Shown: positions 1-11,589 of the stretch, in pieces
How positions within the stretch are numbered: the first letter of the stretch is position 1
Layout: each line of letters begins with the position of its first letter
DNA from: Castor canadensis
Taxonomy: Eukaryota > Chordata > Mammalia > Rodentia > Castoridae
NCBI RefSeq assembly: GCF_047511655.1
Contig: NC_133405.1
Coordinates: 90,803,046-90,867,045, forward strand
Direction of reading: 5' to 3'
Length of the DNA: 64,000 nt
Program-made: the position numbers and the translations under genes
Notes under the pieces: generated by a model
Seen by the model: only the letters and a program-made list of their open reading frames with translations
The model's database searches: none
What the model was told of the DNA's origin: nothing

Positions 1-1040
1 CAGTGGCAGATTAAACACACACTGATATGATATAAGCTATCAAATACAACTGGTTGTAATTAACCCACATTATCACACACACCATCTCCATCACGCATAG
101 TCACAATTACTCAATCTCTACACTTTTGAACAGTATCCAACCACACCCACTATCACATATACAGCCCATATCCCCACTATAAAGGCTACAATCATCCTCC
201 AAAACTCCTTTCACACATTCTCATGCCATTTGTTTGTCATAAACACTCACAGTCAATGTCCACATCCATCCTGCTCTCACATACATACTTCCCCATTCCT
301 CAATGACACTCAAACTCTACTTATTTTTCCATCATTCTTTATTCAACAACTCCATCTAGGTACTCAGGATTCCACATTTCAAATTATCATGCACCATGAT
401 AATGTATGCTCACTGTATCCATTTGTCCTCAAAGACACACTTCCCATTTCCCCTAGCATTTTACACACACACACGCAGAGTCTCTCATCTCCATCATGTC
501 CTTATCTTCCACTATCACATTACACTTTCCCTACTCTACCCACACAGTATATCCTATTACTCAAAATACCCCACTCACATTTTCACATTCACAATAATTT
601 TGTTCTTTCCCCACTATGATCACTCCCTCCCCACTCTCTCACATGCAACCTTATGCACGTATATGTACGATTCCCATCCTTTACATTACCATATATACTG
701 TGTTAACTACCACTATTGCATTCTTATCTCTTCCTGTCACTATCACTCACATTGTTCCTGCCTTCATTATCCCAGTGATTTTACAATATTATGTACCATT
801 ATTCACACTGTTCCTATTGCCACCATTATGGCACATACCTTGTCCACATACCTTCACCACTCCACTGTCACACAATGTTTTTCCCATCTCCCCATTGAAC
901 ACATGGCCTACACTACTCAGAATTTTATACTCGTGGTATCCATCCCAATGCAACTGGATTCTAATTTTCTTTACCTTTTCTCTCCTCCTCTCTTCTCTTT
1001 TCCCATCCTGCCCCTCCCACACATATTTTCTTATTATGTA
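1..1040. repeat. G-poor, C/A/T-rich decayed simple-sequence tract
   Basis: The plus strand here is visibly poor in G and made of degenerate CA-, TCA- and CCAT-like words (for example 'cacacaccatctccatcac'). Overlapping reading frames stay open in it because the composition yields few stops; their products are low complexity and resemble no protein I know. It reads as an old, drifted microsatellite or minisatellite-like domain. No unit of fixed length can be made out by eye. Confidence 0.5.
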
Positions 1041-1585
1041 GATCTTACATGAAACCAGATATAATGATAAGTTTCTCCCTTGAAGTCTCATTTCAGTTTT
1101 AACAGGCGTTAAGTGGAAGAACACATCATGCTCAAAAGGTATGATGCTTGCTGTTTCCACTTGGTAGATAGTGGCAAATGGATTCTTTTTGGTACATTTG
1201 TCTTTAAGAAGCATTTCCTCATATTTTATTATACCATTTGGATGAAATTTTTAAATATGCTATTGATATGTCATTAAACTGTGCAATTGAGCTACCTGTA
1301 CTTACACTTCAGTCTTCCTAAAATACCCTGACACTTTTTTAGTTACAGTTAAAATTGTGATTGTTTTGGTCCAGAAGAGCTGGACAGGTTCAAGCAAATA
1401 CTGAATGTATCACCGAGCTGTGTTAGAGGGAACACTTAATCTTACTTCTCATATTTCCAAGTGGAGAACTTCAAATAGATGAACACTCCTGGTTTTCTGT
1501 CCACAGGAGGAAGAATGAGCTGCATGAAGAGTATGTTTAGAAGAAACAGCTGAGCATACTTTGTGTAGATCCCTGCCCTCTGCTT
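1041..1585. other. Unassigned single-copy-looking DNA
   Basis: No coding region, RNA gene or repeat family recognised in this stretch between the G-poor tract and the L1. Confidence 0.4.
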
Positions 1586-3737
1586 TTCTCCTAGGTAGTA
1601 CATTCTTTTATTTTATTTTATTTATTATTCATATGTGCATACAACGCTTGGGTCATTTCTTCCCCCTGCCCCCACCCCCTCCCTTACCACCCACCCTGCC
1701 CCCTCCATCTCCCCCCCACCCCCTCGATACCCGGCAGAAACTATTTTGCCCTTATCTCTAATTCTGTTGAAGAGAGAGTATAAGCAATAATAGGAAGGAA
1801 CAAGGGTTTTTGCTAGTTGAGATAAGGACAGCTATACAGGGAGTTGACTCACATTAATTTCCTGTGCATGTGTGTTACCTTCTAGGTTAATTCTTCTTGA
1901 TCTAACCTTTTATCTAGTTCCTGGTCCCCTTCTCCTATTGACCTCAGTTGCTTTAAAGGTATCTGCTTTAGTTTCTCTGCGTTGAGGGCAACAAATGCTA
2001 GCTAATTTTTTAGGTGTCTTACCCATCCTCATATCTCCCTTGTGTGCTCTCACTTTTTTCTTGTGATCAAAGTTCAGTCCCCTTATTGTGTTTGCCCTTG
2101 ATCTAATGTCCACATATGAGGGAGAACATATGATTTTTGGTCTTTTGGGCCAGGCTAACCTCACTCAGAATGAAGTTCTCCAATTCCATCGATTTACCAG
2201 CGAATGATAACATTTCCTTCTTCTTCATGGCTGCATAAAATTCCATTGTGTATAGATATCACATTTTCTTGATCCATTCATCAGTAATGGGGCATCTTTG
2301 CTGTTTCCATAACTTGGATATTGTGAATAGTGCTATAATAAACATGGGTGTGCAGGTGCCTCTGGAGTAACCTATGTCACAGTCTTTTGGGTATATCCCC
2401 AAGAGTGGTATTGCTGGATCAAATGGTACATCAATGTCTAGCTTTTTAAGTAGCCTCCAAATGCTTTCCCAGAGTGGTTGTACTAGTTTACATTCCCACC
2501 AACAGTGTAAGAGGGTTCCTTTTTCCTGCATCCTCGCCAACACCTGTTGTTAGTGGTGTTGCTAATGATGGCTATTCTAACAGGGATGAGGTGGAATCTT
2601 AGTGTGGTTTTAATTTGCATTTCCTTTATTGCTAGAGATGGTGAGCATTTTTTCATGTGTTTTTTGGCCATCTGAATTTCTTCTTTTGAGAAAGTTCTGT
2701 TTACTTCACTTGCCCATTTCTTTATTGGTTCATTAGTTTTGAGAGAATTTAGTTTTTTAAGTTCCCTGTATATTCTGGTTATCAGTCCTTTGTCTGATGT
2801 ATAGCTGGCAAGTATTTTCTCCCACTCTGTGGGTGTTCTCTTCAGTTTAGAGACCATTTCTTTTGTTGAGCAGAAGCTTTTTAGTTTTATGAAGTCCCAT
2901 TTATCTATGCTATCTCTTAGTTGCTGTGCTGCTGGGGTTCCATTGAGAAAGTTCTTACCTATACCTACTAATTCCAGAGTATTTCCTACCATTTCCTGTA
3001 TCGACTTTAGAGTTTGGGGTCTGATATTAACATCCTTGATCCATTTTGAGTTAATCTTGGTATAGGGTGATATACATGGATCTAGTTTCAGTTTTTTGCA
3101 GACTGCTAATCAGTTTTCCCAGCAGTTTTTGTTGAAGAGGCTGCTTTTTCTCCATCATATATTTTTAGCTCCTTTGTCAAAGACAAGTTGGTTATAGTTG
3201 TGTGGCTTCATATCTGGGTCTTCTATTGTGTTCCACTGGTCTTCATGTCTGTTTTTGTGCCAGTACCATGCTGTTTTTATTGTTATTGCTTTGTAATATA
3301 GTTTGAAGTCAGGTATCGTGATGCCTCCAGCATTGTTCTTTTCACTGAGTATTGCCTTGGCTATTCATGGCCTCTTGTGTTTCCATATAAATTTAACGGT
3401 AGATTTTTCAATCTCTTTAATGAATGTCATTGGAATTTTGATGGGAATTGCATTAAACATGTAGATTACTTTTGGGAATATAGACATTTTTACTATGTTG
3501 ATTCTACCAATCCATGAGCATGGGAGATCTCTCCACTTTCCATAGTCTTCCTCAATCTCTTTCTTCAGAAGTTTATAGTTTTCCTTGTAAAGGTCGTTCA
3601 CATCCTTTGTTAGGTTTACACCTAGGTATTTGATTTTTTTTGAGGGTATTGTAAATGGAATTGTTTTCATATATTCTTTTTCAGTTTGTAGAACATACAT
3701 TCTGATTGGCTCCTTAAGATGCAATAATGGCTTCACT
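1586..3737 (-). mobile_element. LINE-1, 5'-truncated, ORF2 C-terminal part plus 3' UTR
   Basis: Read on the minus strand this is the end of an L1. The piece at 3,736-3,365 contains the RT-downstream motif '[13 protein letters not shown]'. The pieces at 2,992-2,483 and 2,543-2,259 give the ORF2 C-terminus ('[16 protein letters not shown]', 'PFDPAIPLLGIYPKD'). Below 2,259 lies the 3' UTR with a strongly G-rich stretch (C-rich on plus at 1,668-1,735) and a degenerate A-rich tail (T-rich on plus at 1,597-1,630). ORF2 is broken by frameshifts, so the element is dead. ORF1, the endonuclease and the RT core are missing through 5' truncation near 3,737. Ends are approximate. Confidence 0.9.
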
Positions 3738-5440
3738 TTGGGCCTGAAGTCTTGCAGGGTTTGTTTTGTTTTTATTTATTTGGGGGGGGGGCATTGCTTG
3801 TGACTGAGTAAATCTACTTAATTTTGTGGAGTAGTTTTAGGAAGTCCATATTAAGACCATTTTTTTCTGGTCAACTTCATCAGTAATAAATATGGTCTAT
3901 TAATCTCAACTTATTTGATTTCTACACCTTTCCATTTCAATTGGTTCTGAACCAAGCCAGCGAAAACAAAAGTTAGTTGCTAAACCCTTACAATTCCCAT
4001 ATGATAGGCCACTGAACTCATGTACATTCTCTTCACTGGAGAAGACATAATCCATGCTTCAGCACAGACAGGTTCTAACTGGACTTTGTTATTTATTAGG
4101 ACGTAAAACAAACACTGGAAATAAGTAAGGTCTAAATAAGAAACTGTATTGCCACTACCCATAGACTCCTGTATCCCTTGGACTAGGGATTCAAATTCTG
4201 AATGGGTACAGTTACCATTATACAGTAGGTGATAACTAAACAGGATGGTGGGGAGCAGGTACCAACATGATCTGTGTTTATTGCCCATACTAATAAGTCC
4301 AAGGAAAACATAACCAAAAAATCTCATGGGATAGAGTAGCAAATTTTTGCATGGAGAGGTTTAGATATTCATTCAGATGTTATGGAATCCTTATTAAAAA
4401 ACAAATGAATACAAATCAGTGAGCCATTTCTTAAAGATTTTTTTTAAAACTCCTTATTAAGAAAATTAGAATTTAGTCTGATAAGATGTTTTTGATAACA
4501 AGTTATGTGGGAGTATACAATTCTCTTTTCTTTTTTGCTAACTAGCTTTGTGCTGGTTTTTGAGCCCTTCCATGTAAGTTTAAATACTGTACTTGTCTGC
4601 TCTCAGTGAAAGAACAATATTTCGGAGTAAAATCTTTGTCTAACATGACTAGTATCAAATACTGAAAGTTTCAGTTTTACCCTGCAACAATCAGTTTTAT
4701 AAAGGAATGCCAACTCTTCTCTGAGAAGAAAGCAGTATGATGTCTGAAGTGATAACTTCTTGCCACCTTTCATATTTGCCCGTAGCTGGTGTTCTAGAGG
4801 TACTCACTGAAATATTTCTCTTCAATATACATTAGGGCACACAAAGTCATCAATAATAAAAACAAATGCACATGGTCTCAACAATCACAGAGAAAATAAG
4901 TAAAAACTATGAGACAAAATGTGTGAAAACCTGACTAAAAAGTAGTTAAGAACACTTGTGGAAGGTTGAAGCACAGCACACATAACATAATACATAACTT
5001 TCTGGAACTCAAAGGTTCAAAAATTGCAATTAAACAGTAAAATGAAAAATGATGTCACTGACGAACTATGAATTGCCGGACTAGAAAATCAAGTGCAAGA
5101 TTCATATCAAAACACTGAGCCAAAAAAAAAAAAAGTAAAAGATTCAATACAGTATAAGGTAAGATATTTAAAGGATAGTGCCACAGGACCTAACATCTGA
5201 ATATGGGTGGGTGAGTAGCGTTAAAAGAGAAAAGGATAGAGAGAAGAGAGGCAATTCTTAAGTAAATCACAAAAAAAAATTTTTCTATTAATGTGCAGAT
5301 ATATAAATTAATGAATGAATAGGTAAGTGGACAAATAATTCAATGAATCAACATGTATGGAATACAGACGTCCCTTTCTTTAGCCCAGGGAAATACTCTT
5401 CTATTTATTTCTATACTTAAGACCAAAGTTAACAAGGGAA
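3738..5440. other. Unassigned region with one unrecognised minus-strand ORF
   Basis: No repeat family or gene is recognised. A 120-codon open frame on the minus strand (4,342-3,980) stands out in AT-rich DNA. Its translation has a hydrophobic start and a Cys/Tyr/Ser-rich middle but no domain I can name. It may be chance or the remains of an old element. The rest shows only short A-rich runs. Confidence 0.35.
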
Positions 5441-7145
5441 GTAAAAGTTCTATACAATGAAACTATCAAACATTGATGAAAGAAATTGAAGACACAAATA
5501 AATGAAAACGTATCACCTATCATGTGCTCTTGGGCTGGAAAAAAATCAATATTGTCAAAATGCCCATACACAGCAAAGTAATCTACAGACCCAATGCAAT
5601 CTCTACCAAAATTCTAATGGTATTTTTCACAGAAATAGAAAAAAACCCTAAAATTCATATGGAAACCACAGGCAGTGGCTCCAAAACAAAAATGGTAATT
5701 AGATATGAAATGAAATTTTAACTGGTGCCCCAAAATGTAAAGCAATCTTGAGTAAGAAGAACAAAGTCAAAACCATCATACTTCCTAATTTCAAATTATA
5801 TTACAAAGCTTTAGTAATCAAAAGTTTGGTATTAGCATAAAAAAAGGCACAGAGACCAATGAGACAGAACAATCTAAAAATAATCCCATGAATATACAAT
5901 AAACTAATCTTCAACAAAGTTACCAAGAAGGGCTAAAGCAGAGTTCAGTGGCAGATTGCTGCCTAGCCTGCGTGAGAACCTGGGTTCCACCCCCAGCACC
6001 ACAAAAAAAAAAAGGTACCAAGAATACACAATAGGGAAACGACAGTTTTATCATAGTGGAGGAAAACTGGATATCTACGTGCAAAAAAATGAAACTGAAT
6101 CCTTATACCGTATACAAATATAAACTCAAAATGTAGAACGTTTGAAATGTAAAACCTGAAACTGTAAAACTAGAAGAAAATATGGGAACAGCTCGACACT
6201 GGATATGACAATGACTTTTTTTATTTGACACCAAAAGCACAGACAACAAAAGGAAAAATACAAAAGTGGGAACACAATAAATTACAAAGCAAAAGAAACA
6301 ACAAAATGAAAGGCAACTGACAAGAGTAAAAGAAAATATTTGAATATAGACGGTTAATAGACAAAATACATAAATAACTCACACAACTCAATGCAAAAAA
6401 ATCAAAAATTGAGCAACAAACCTAAACAGACATTTCTGTAAAGAATATAAGAAAACAGTCAACATGTACTTGAAAAAGGTGCTCAACATCACCAAATTTC
6501 AAAGCAAATTAAAAGCACAATGAGGTAGCATCCCACACCTGTTAAGACGGTTGTTATCAAGAAGTCAAAAGATAACAAGTGTAGGCAAGAATGTGGGAAA
6601 AAGGGAACTCATACATTGTTGGTGAGAATGTAAAGAGGTACAGTCACTAGTCACTAGAGAATACAGAATGAAGTTCCTCAAACAGTTAAAAATAGAACTA
6701 TCATATGATCTAGCATCTGTATTCAAAGGAAATAAAATTACTATGTTGAAGAGACATCTGAACTTCCTTGTTCGTTACAGCATTATCCACAATAGCCAAG
6801 ATATGGAAACAACCTAAGAGTCCATCAACAGATGAATGAATAAACTTTTTGTGGTCTATATACACACAAAGGAGTTCAATTTGGCCTTTGAAAAAGTAAG
6901 TCCTGCCATTTGTAAAAACATGGATGAACCTGGGGGGCATCATGCTAAGTGTATATGTTTAAGAGTAATCCAGGAAGACAAACACCATATAATCTCACTT
7001 CTATATGGAATCTTAAAAAGTCAATTTATAGAAACAGAGAGAAAATCAGTGATTATCCAGGGTTGGCAGGTGGAGAAAATGGGGAGATGTTGGTCTAGAT
7101 TCAAACTTGCAGTTATAATGATGAATAAATTCTAGAGACCTACAG
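5441..7145 (+). mobile_element. Old LINE-1 ORF2 and 3' fragment
   Basis: Plus-strand remnants of L1 ORF2 are recognisable: 'INIVKMPIHSKVIY' near 5,545, the 'ITKFQSKLKAQ'-type region near 6,490, and 'GKKGTHTLLVRM'-like sequence near 6,600. The usual tail words about predicted drawings of the L1 C-terminus follow up to about 7,130. Many stops and indels show that it is much older than the L1 at 1.6-3.7 kb. A SINE has inserted at about 5,931. Confidence 0.75.
5931..6014 (+). mobile_element. ID-like tRNA-derived SINE inside L1
   Basis: Monomer with a B-box-like 'gggttccacccc' and an A11 tail; it interrupts the L1 ORF2 remnant. Confidence 0.7.
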
Positions 7146-7203
7146 TTAGTAAAAATGTATTTTATACTTGAAATTCACTAAAACAGTAGATCTTAAGTAA
7201 TCT

Positions 7204-7263
7204 CACCACACACACACACACACACACACACACGTACATACACACATACACACATACACATAC
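7204..7263. repeat. (CA)n microsatellite
   Basis: A CA run from 7,207 to about 7,233 continues as interrupted CATA/CACA units. It lies just past the 3' end of the old L1. Confidence 0.95.
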
Positions 7264-7679
7264 AACTATGTGAGCTGTATGTCAATTAGCTTCATTGGAA
7301 AAACCAATTCACAATGTTTATACATGTCAAAATACCATATTGTACTCCTTAAATATATTCAATTTTTATTTGTCAATTTATTCAATTTTTATTTGTCAAT
7401 ATCTCAACAAAGCTGAAAAGACAGTAAGTTCCTACAATAGAAAAATTAGAACAAGGGACTTTCATCAGTAAACACCAAATTTCATGACCTTATTTACTAA
7501 TTCATTATCCAAGAAATGGCTGTACAACTCTCAGAGAAACTAAAGTCGGTTTTTGATCCAGAATCTCTGCTTTCCTAGGATACTTTATCTAACAGGGGCA
7601 ATACTATGCTTTTCTCGTATAACTAGGCTTGTGCTTGCTCTTTAACATTTTCAAAACTAAAGCTTTTCAAAACTAATTA

Positions 7680-7905
7680 TTTAGGGATAATATATATTAT
7701 ATATATTACACTTTCACAATATATATTTGTCTATCAATATATATACATTTACATATCAATATATATTGATATACTTTCACTATATATATTATATACATAT
7801 ATAACATATATTATATGTATATATACTATATACATACAGATACTATATATAATATGCATACATATACTATATTTATTATATGTATATATAGTGAAGGTAT
7901 ATCAA
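7680..7905. repeat. AT-rich tract with a large imperfect palindrome
   Basis: Almost pure TA/CATA sequence. The arms around 7,766-7,790 ('ttgatatactttcacta') and 7,886-7,905 ('tagtgaaggtatatcaa') are inverted complements with one mismatch. The material between them is self-complementary TA-rich DNA, so a long hairpin or cruciform is possible. Confidence 0.8.
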
Positions 7906-8084
7906 AACCAAGGGGTTTATTAATACAAAAGTCAGAGTAGTATTATTTATAGGTGGAGGCAGACAAAAAGATGTGATTATGAAGTACACACAGGATGGCA
8001 CTAAGGTATTGATAATGTTCTATTTCTTGTCCCGGCTGGTGGTTTTGTTGATATTATTTTATTTTTATGATTTTAAGTGTAAAT

Positions 8085-8200
8085 AACAACTCATTCAGCA
8101 AACAAGTGACTATCATGTATCAAACACCATTCTAGTCACTGGAAATACAAAAATAAATATAATGGATAAAAATTTCTGTCTTTATGGAACTTGAAAAAAA
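8085..8200 (+). mobile_element. L2/MIR-type 3' end fragment
   Basis: Resembles the old 'actatcatgtatcaaacacc...tctagtcactggaaatac' phrase typical of L2/MIR 3' ends. Diverged, so family assignment is tentative. Confidence 0.5.
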
Positions 8201-8856
8201 AACAAAAATTTTCAAGACTTACATACAAGAACATATAAACTTAAAAGAATCTATCTATAAAGTATTTAAAGACAAAAGATATGCAAAGATTAACACATCA
8301 CCAGGAAATTTTAGAACATAAGGGAAAAAGTGGAAACCTTAAAAGTTTCCAGGATCAGGAGGCGGAAATAGTCCAGATTGGACCAGAAGGACAGGAAGTT
8401 CTAGAAAGGGATGTCCAGAAAATAGATTTTGTGGATAACATGGCTCAGTTGAGCATATTGCAAAAATAAGAAAATAGACATATATAGAAAGGTCTAATGG
8501 AAAAATTAAGGATGAAAACATAGAAAAATATGCAGATGAAAGGTAGAAATTTTACAGTATGTACTGTATAATCACAATTCGCTGTTTGGTGAACAATGTT
8601 TTGTATAAACATTATCATTGACCAAAAACTATCCTATTAGAAGGAAAAAGAATGAAAGCAGGGGAGAGAAAGTGAGATTTAAATCTCCACCTGACATAAA
8701 TGGAGGTCAACAGCTAATGCCTGAAATATGTAACTTAAGAAACAACCTCAGAGCCACATTGTTTAGAATTGAGATAAAAAAAAAATAGAAATAGCTAAAA
8801 ATTTCAGAGTTGGCTAGTAGCCAACTGTAGAAATTCTATAAAAATGAGTACATATG

Positions 8857-9080
8857 AGCCAAGCACCAGTGGCTCAAGCCTGTAATCCTAGCAATTCGGG
8901 AAGCACAGATCAAGAGGATTGTGGTTTAAAACCAGCCTGGGCAAATAGTTCTTGAGACCCTATCTTGAAAAATACCCAACACGAAAAAAGAGGGGGCTGA
9001 TGGAGTGGCTCAAGTGGTAGAATGCCTGCCTAGCAAGTGTGAGGCCTTGAGTTCAAACTCCAGTACCACACATAAATGAA
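8857..9080 (+). mobile_element. Composite SINE (B1-like + ID-like)
   Basis: The left half starts 'gtggctcaagcctgtaatcc' (7SL/B1-like). The right half 'gctcaagtggtagaatgcc' to 'gagttcaaactccagtacc' is tRNA-derived. It is the clearest dimer in the first 10 kb. Confidence 0.85.
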
Positions 9081-9703
9081 TGAGTACAAATGGTCTTGTG
9101 GTGGGAAGAGGTGAAACTACTGCTATTTTTTGTTATTAACTGGTTTTTAAGCCATATGTAGATCCTGCTACAATATAGAATATATGTGCTATGTATTCTA
9201 TATATTATACTTACTATAATAAAAATATATTTTATTTGTAAAGGGAGGTAAAGGATATGATGAGAACTGGGATCTACTGAAATGAGTGAGGTCACAGAAT
9301 AGATCAAAAGATGCTGTAGAGCTTATAAATGTGGAAACCGAAGACTCTCTCCTCAACCTACTTTGCTTTTTATTCTTTGGCAACTTTGGGGGAGAGGGGT
9401 TCCAAATTACTCTTAAATTATAGCATAGTCAAACAGGAGCTTTATACTTGAGAAGTTACCAACAGAGGACCTAGTATTACAGATAGGGCAAGACTGGAAT
9501 TATGGGTCAGGGATGAGAAGACTTAAGACAGGAGATGGGAAGTACTCAGACTGCCACAAGAGGGCACAACTAGAATGGTTTGGTTCCTTAACTTTTTTTC
9601 TGCTTATTCTCTGTTTTCTTTGCCTAAGTTTCTGCAATTCTGTTTGGGCTCTTTTCTTTATATGTTGGTGGGGGGGAGTTGTTTTTGGCTTTTTTGTTTG
9701 TTT
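9081..9703. other. Unassigned DNA
   Basis: No gene or repeat family recognised; short AT-rich stretches near 9,180-9,235. Confidence 0.35.
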
Positions 9704-9806
9704 GCTTGTTTTTGAGACAGGGTCTCCCTAGGCAGCCAAGATTGGCATTGAACTCACTATCTTTCTTGCCTGGGATTACAGGCATGGGCCACCATGACAG
9801 GTTCTA
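9704..9806 (-). mobile_element. B1-like SINE fragment, minus strand
   Basis: 'gagacagggtctccctaggc' through 'gggattacaggcatgggcca' is the reverse complement of a B1-type monomer. Confidence 0.75.
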
Positions 9807-9979
9807 TTTTGTTTTTAAGTCTCATTCCTCACACCCTCCCAGGTCAATAGCATTCATATCTTAATTAAAACTACCTCTATGCTTTATGACTCTCAAAACT
9901 CTACCTGTACCCCTACTTGCTTCACATCAACACAATGAATTTCTGACTGCCTACTGGATAATTCCACAGGGACATTGTA

Positions 9980-10500
9980 AAGGTGCCTCAGACTTAAGTG
10001 TTCAAAATTGAATTCATCACTCTTTCTCCTCAAATTTTCTCCTCATTCTGAGTTCTCTAGCTCATGGAATGGCTTGCGCCTCTTCTCAACTATTCAAGGC
10101 AGAAAGAAAGCTCGGTCATCTTAGATTCCTGTTTCCTCATCAGCCCTCTTCTTGTAACAGTCACTGGTTCAGTTCTTAATTTCTTGCAAAAATGTATTCT
10201 CATTTCATTCCCATTGCCTTAACCCAGCTTTCAACATCTCTCTTTTGTAATACCTTTCTAACTCGACTCCCTGCACCCAGTTCTGTATTCCCAGTTTAAA
10301 CACCACACTTCTGCCAAACAGGATCTTTAAAAAATGTAAGTCTGATTCTGCATAATCACCTATTTAAAACCCCCAATGTCTCCTCAATGTTCTTGGTATG
10401 GCATTCAAGGCTTTCCATGATCTGGCCCCTATCTCTCCCTTACGTCCTCTCTCTCTCTCTATTCCAACTACACTACACTTCTCTAACATACCATAAACAT
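9980..10500 (+). mobile_element. Old dispersed repeat, family unresolved
   Basis: Words such as 'ggctttccatgatctggccc' and 'aaaaatgtaagtctgattct' belong to a widespread old mammalian repeat that I recognise but cannot name with certainty. Similar pieces occur near 54.5-54.9 kb and 55.5-55.7 kb. Confidence 0.45.
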
Positions 10501-10502
10501 AC

Positions 10503-10725
10503 TCTGGGGACAGGTATGGTGGTGCATGCCTGAAGTCCTAGCTACTTGGGAGGCAGAAATCAGGAGGATGGTGGTTCTAGGCCAGCCTAAGCAAGACCGC
10601 ATCTCAACAAATAAACTGAACATGGGGGCTCATGCCGGTAATTCCAGCTATGGGTGAGGCATAGACACAAGGCCAGGCCTGGACACACTGATCTCAAATA
10701 AGGCTAAAATACTGCTGAAGGCATA
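10503..10725 (+). mobile_element. SINE with two B1-like halves
   Basis: Starts 'ggacaggtatggtggtgcat'; a second related unit begins near 10,620 ('catgggggctcatgccggta'). Confidence 0.7.
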
Positions 10726-11216
10726 CTCATTTTTTCATTTTTATTTTTTGACATACATGATCTTCTGATGATGGGTAAGATTCAGTCTCTAAATTAAAGG
10801 CTTATTTATTATAAGTACAGAGTTCTACATTATGAATTTGCAGATGAAGAACAAGGATTGATTTCTGTTTGAACATTTTCATATACTAATTGCAAAAGAT
10901 TATCTTTGATGATGACTAAAATTTGAGCTCTAATGAAAGCATTAATACATTCATTACATTCAAAGTTTCTCTTTCCATCTCTCATGAATTTTCTGGTGTT
11001 CTATAAAACCAGAAACCCCTTCCCATATTCGTTACTGTGCAAAGTTTATTTCCACTATGAATTCTCTCATGTTTAGGAAGGTCTGAGCTAGATGTGAAAG
11101 CCATGCAGGGTTGTTTACTATGAATTCTCTCATGCTCAAAAAGGTTGATTTATCCTGAAGTCTTTACCACAATCAATATATTCATAGTGTTCCTGTCCAC
11201 TATGAATTTTCGTATT

Positions 11217-11229
11217 AATGAAAAGGCTT
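11217..11229. repeat. Target-site duplication of the L1 insertion, left copy
   Basis: 13 bp 'aatgaaaaggctt', repeated exactly at 11,577-11,589. Confidence 0.9.
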
Positions 11230-11576
11230 CAGGTACTAGAGAAAAGGCTAGATCAAAAAGAATTAACCTAGAAGGTAACACCCACGCACAGGAAATCAAT
11301 GTGAGTCAATGCCCTGTATAGCTATCCGTATCTCAACCAGCAAAAACCCTTGTTCCTTCCTATTATTGCTTATACTCTCTCTACAACAAAATTAGAAATA
11401 AGGGCAAAATAGTTTCTGCTGGGTATTGAGGTGGGGGGAGAGGGAGGGGGCGGAGTGGGTGGTAAGGGAGGGGGTGGGGGCAGGGGGGAGAAATGAACCA
11501 AGCCTTGTATGCACATATGAATAATAAAAGAAAAATGAAAAAAAAAACTATAATAGATAGGACTCTAAAAAAAAAA
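11230..11576 (+). mobile_element. Short L1 3'-UTR insertion in the zinc-finger pseudogene
   Basis: The insert matches the reverse complement of the L1 3' UTR at 1.6-1.9 kb, including the 'tagaaggtaacac' segment, the 'aacaaaattagaaataaggg'-like segment and the G-rich tract. It ends in A-rich sequence. It is flanked by the direct repeat 'aatgaaaaggctt' at 11,217-11,229 and 11,577-11,589. Confidence 0.9.
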
Positions 11577-11589
11577 AATGAAAAGGCTT
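11577..11589. repeat. Target-site duplication of the L1 insertion, right copy
   Basis: Identical to 11,217-11,229. Confidence 0.9.

Noticed and set aside
230..1052. Three overlapping plus-strand open frames
   Set aside because: Composition effect of the G-poor tract; Ser/His/Tyr/Pro-rich low-complexity products with no domain.
2829..3065. 78-codon plus-strand open frame
   Set aside because: Antisense of the L1 ORF2 C-terminal domain.
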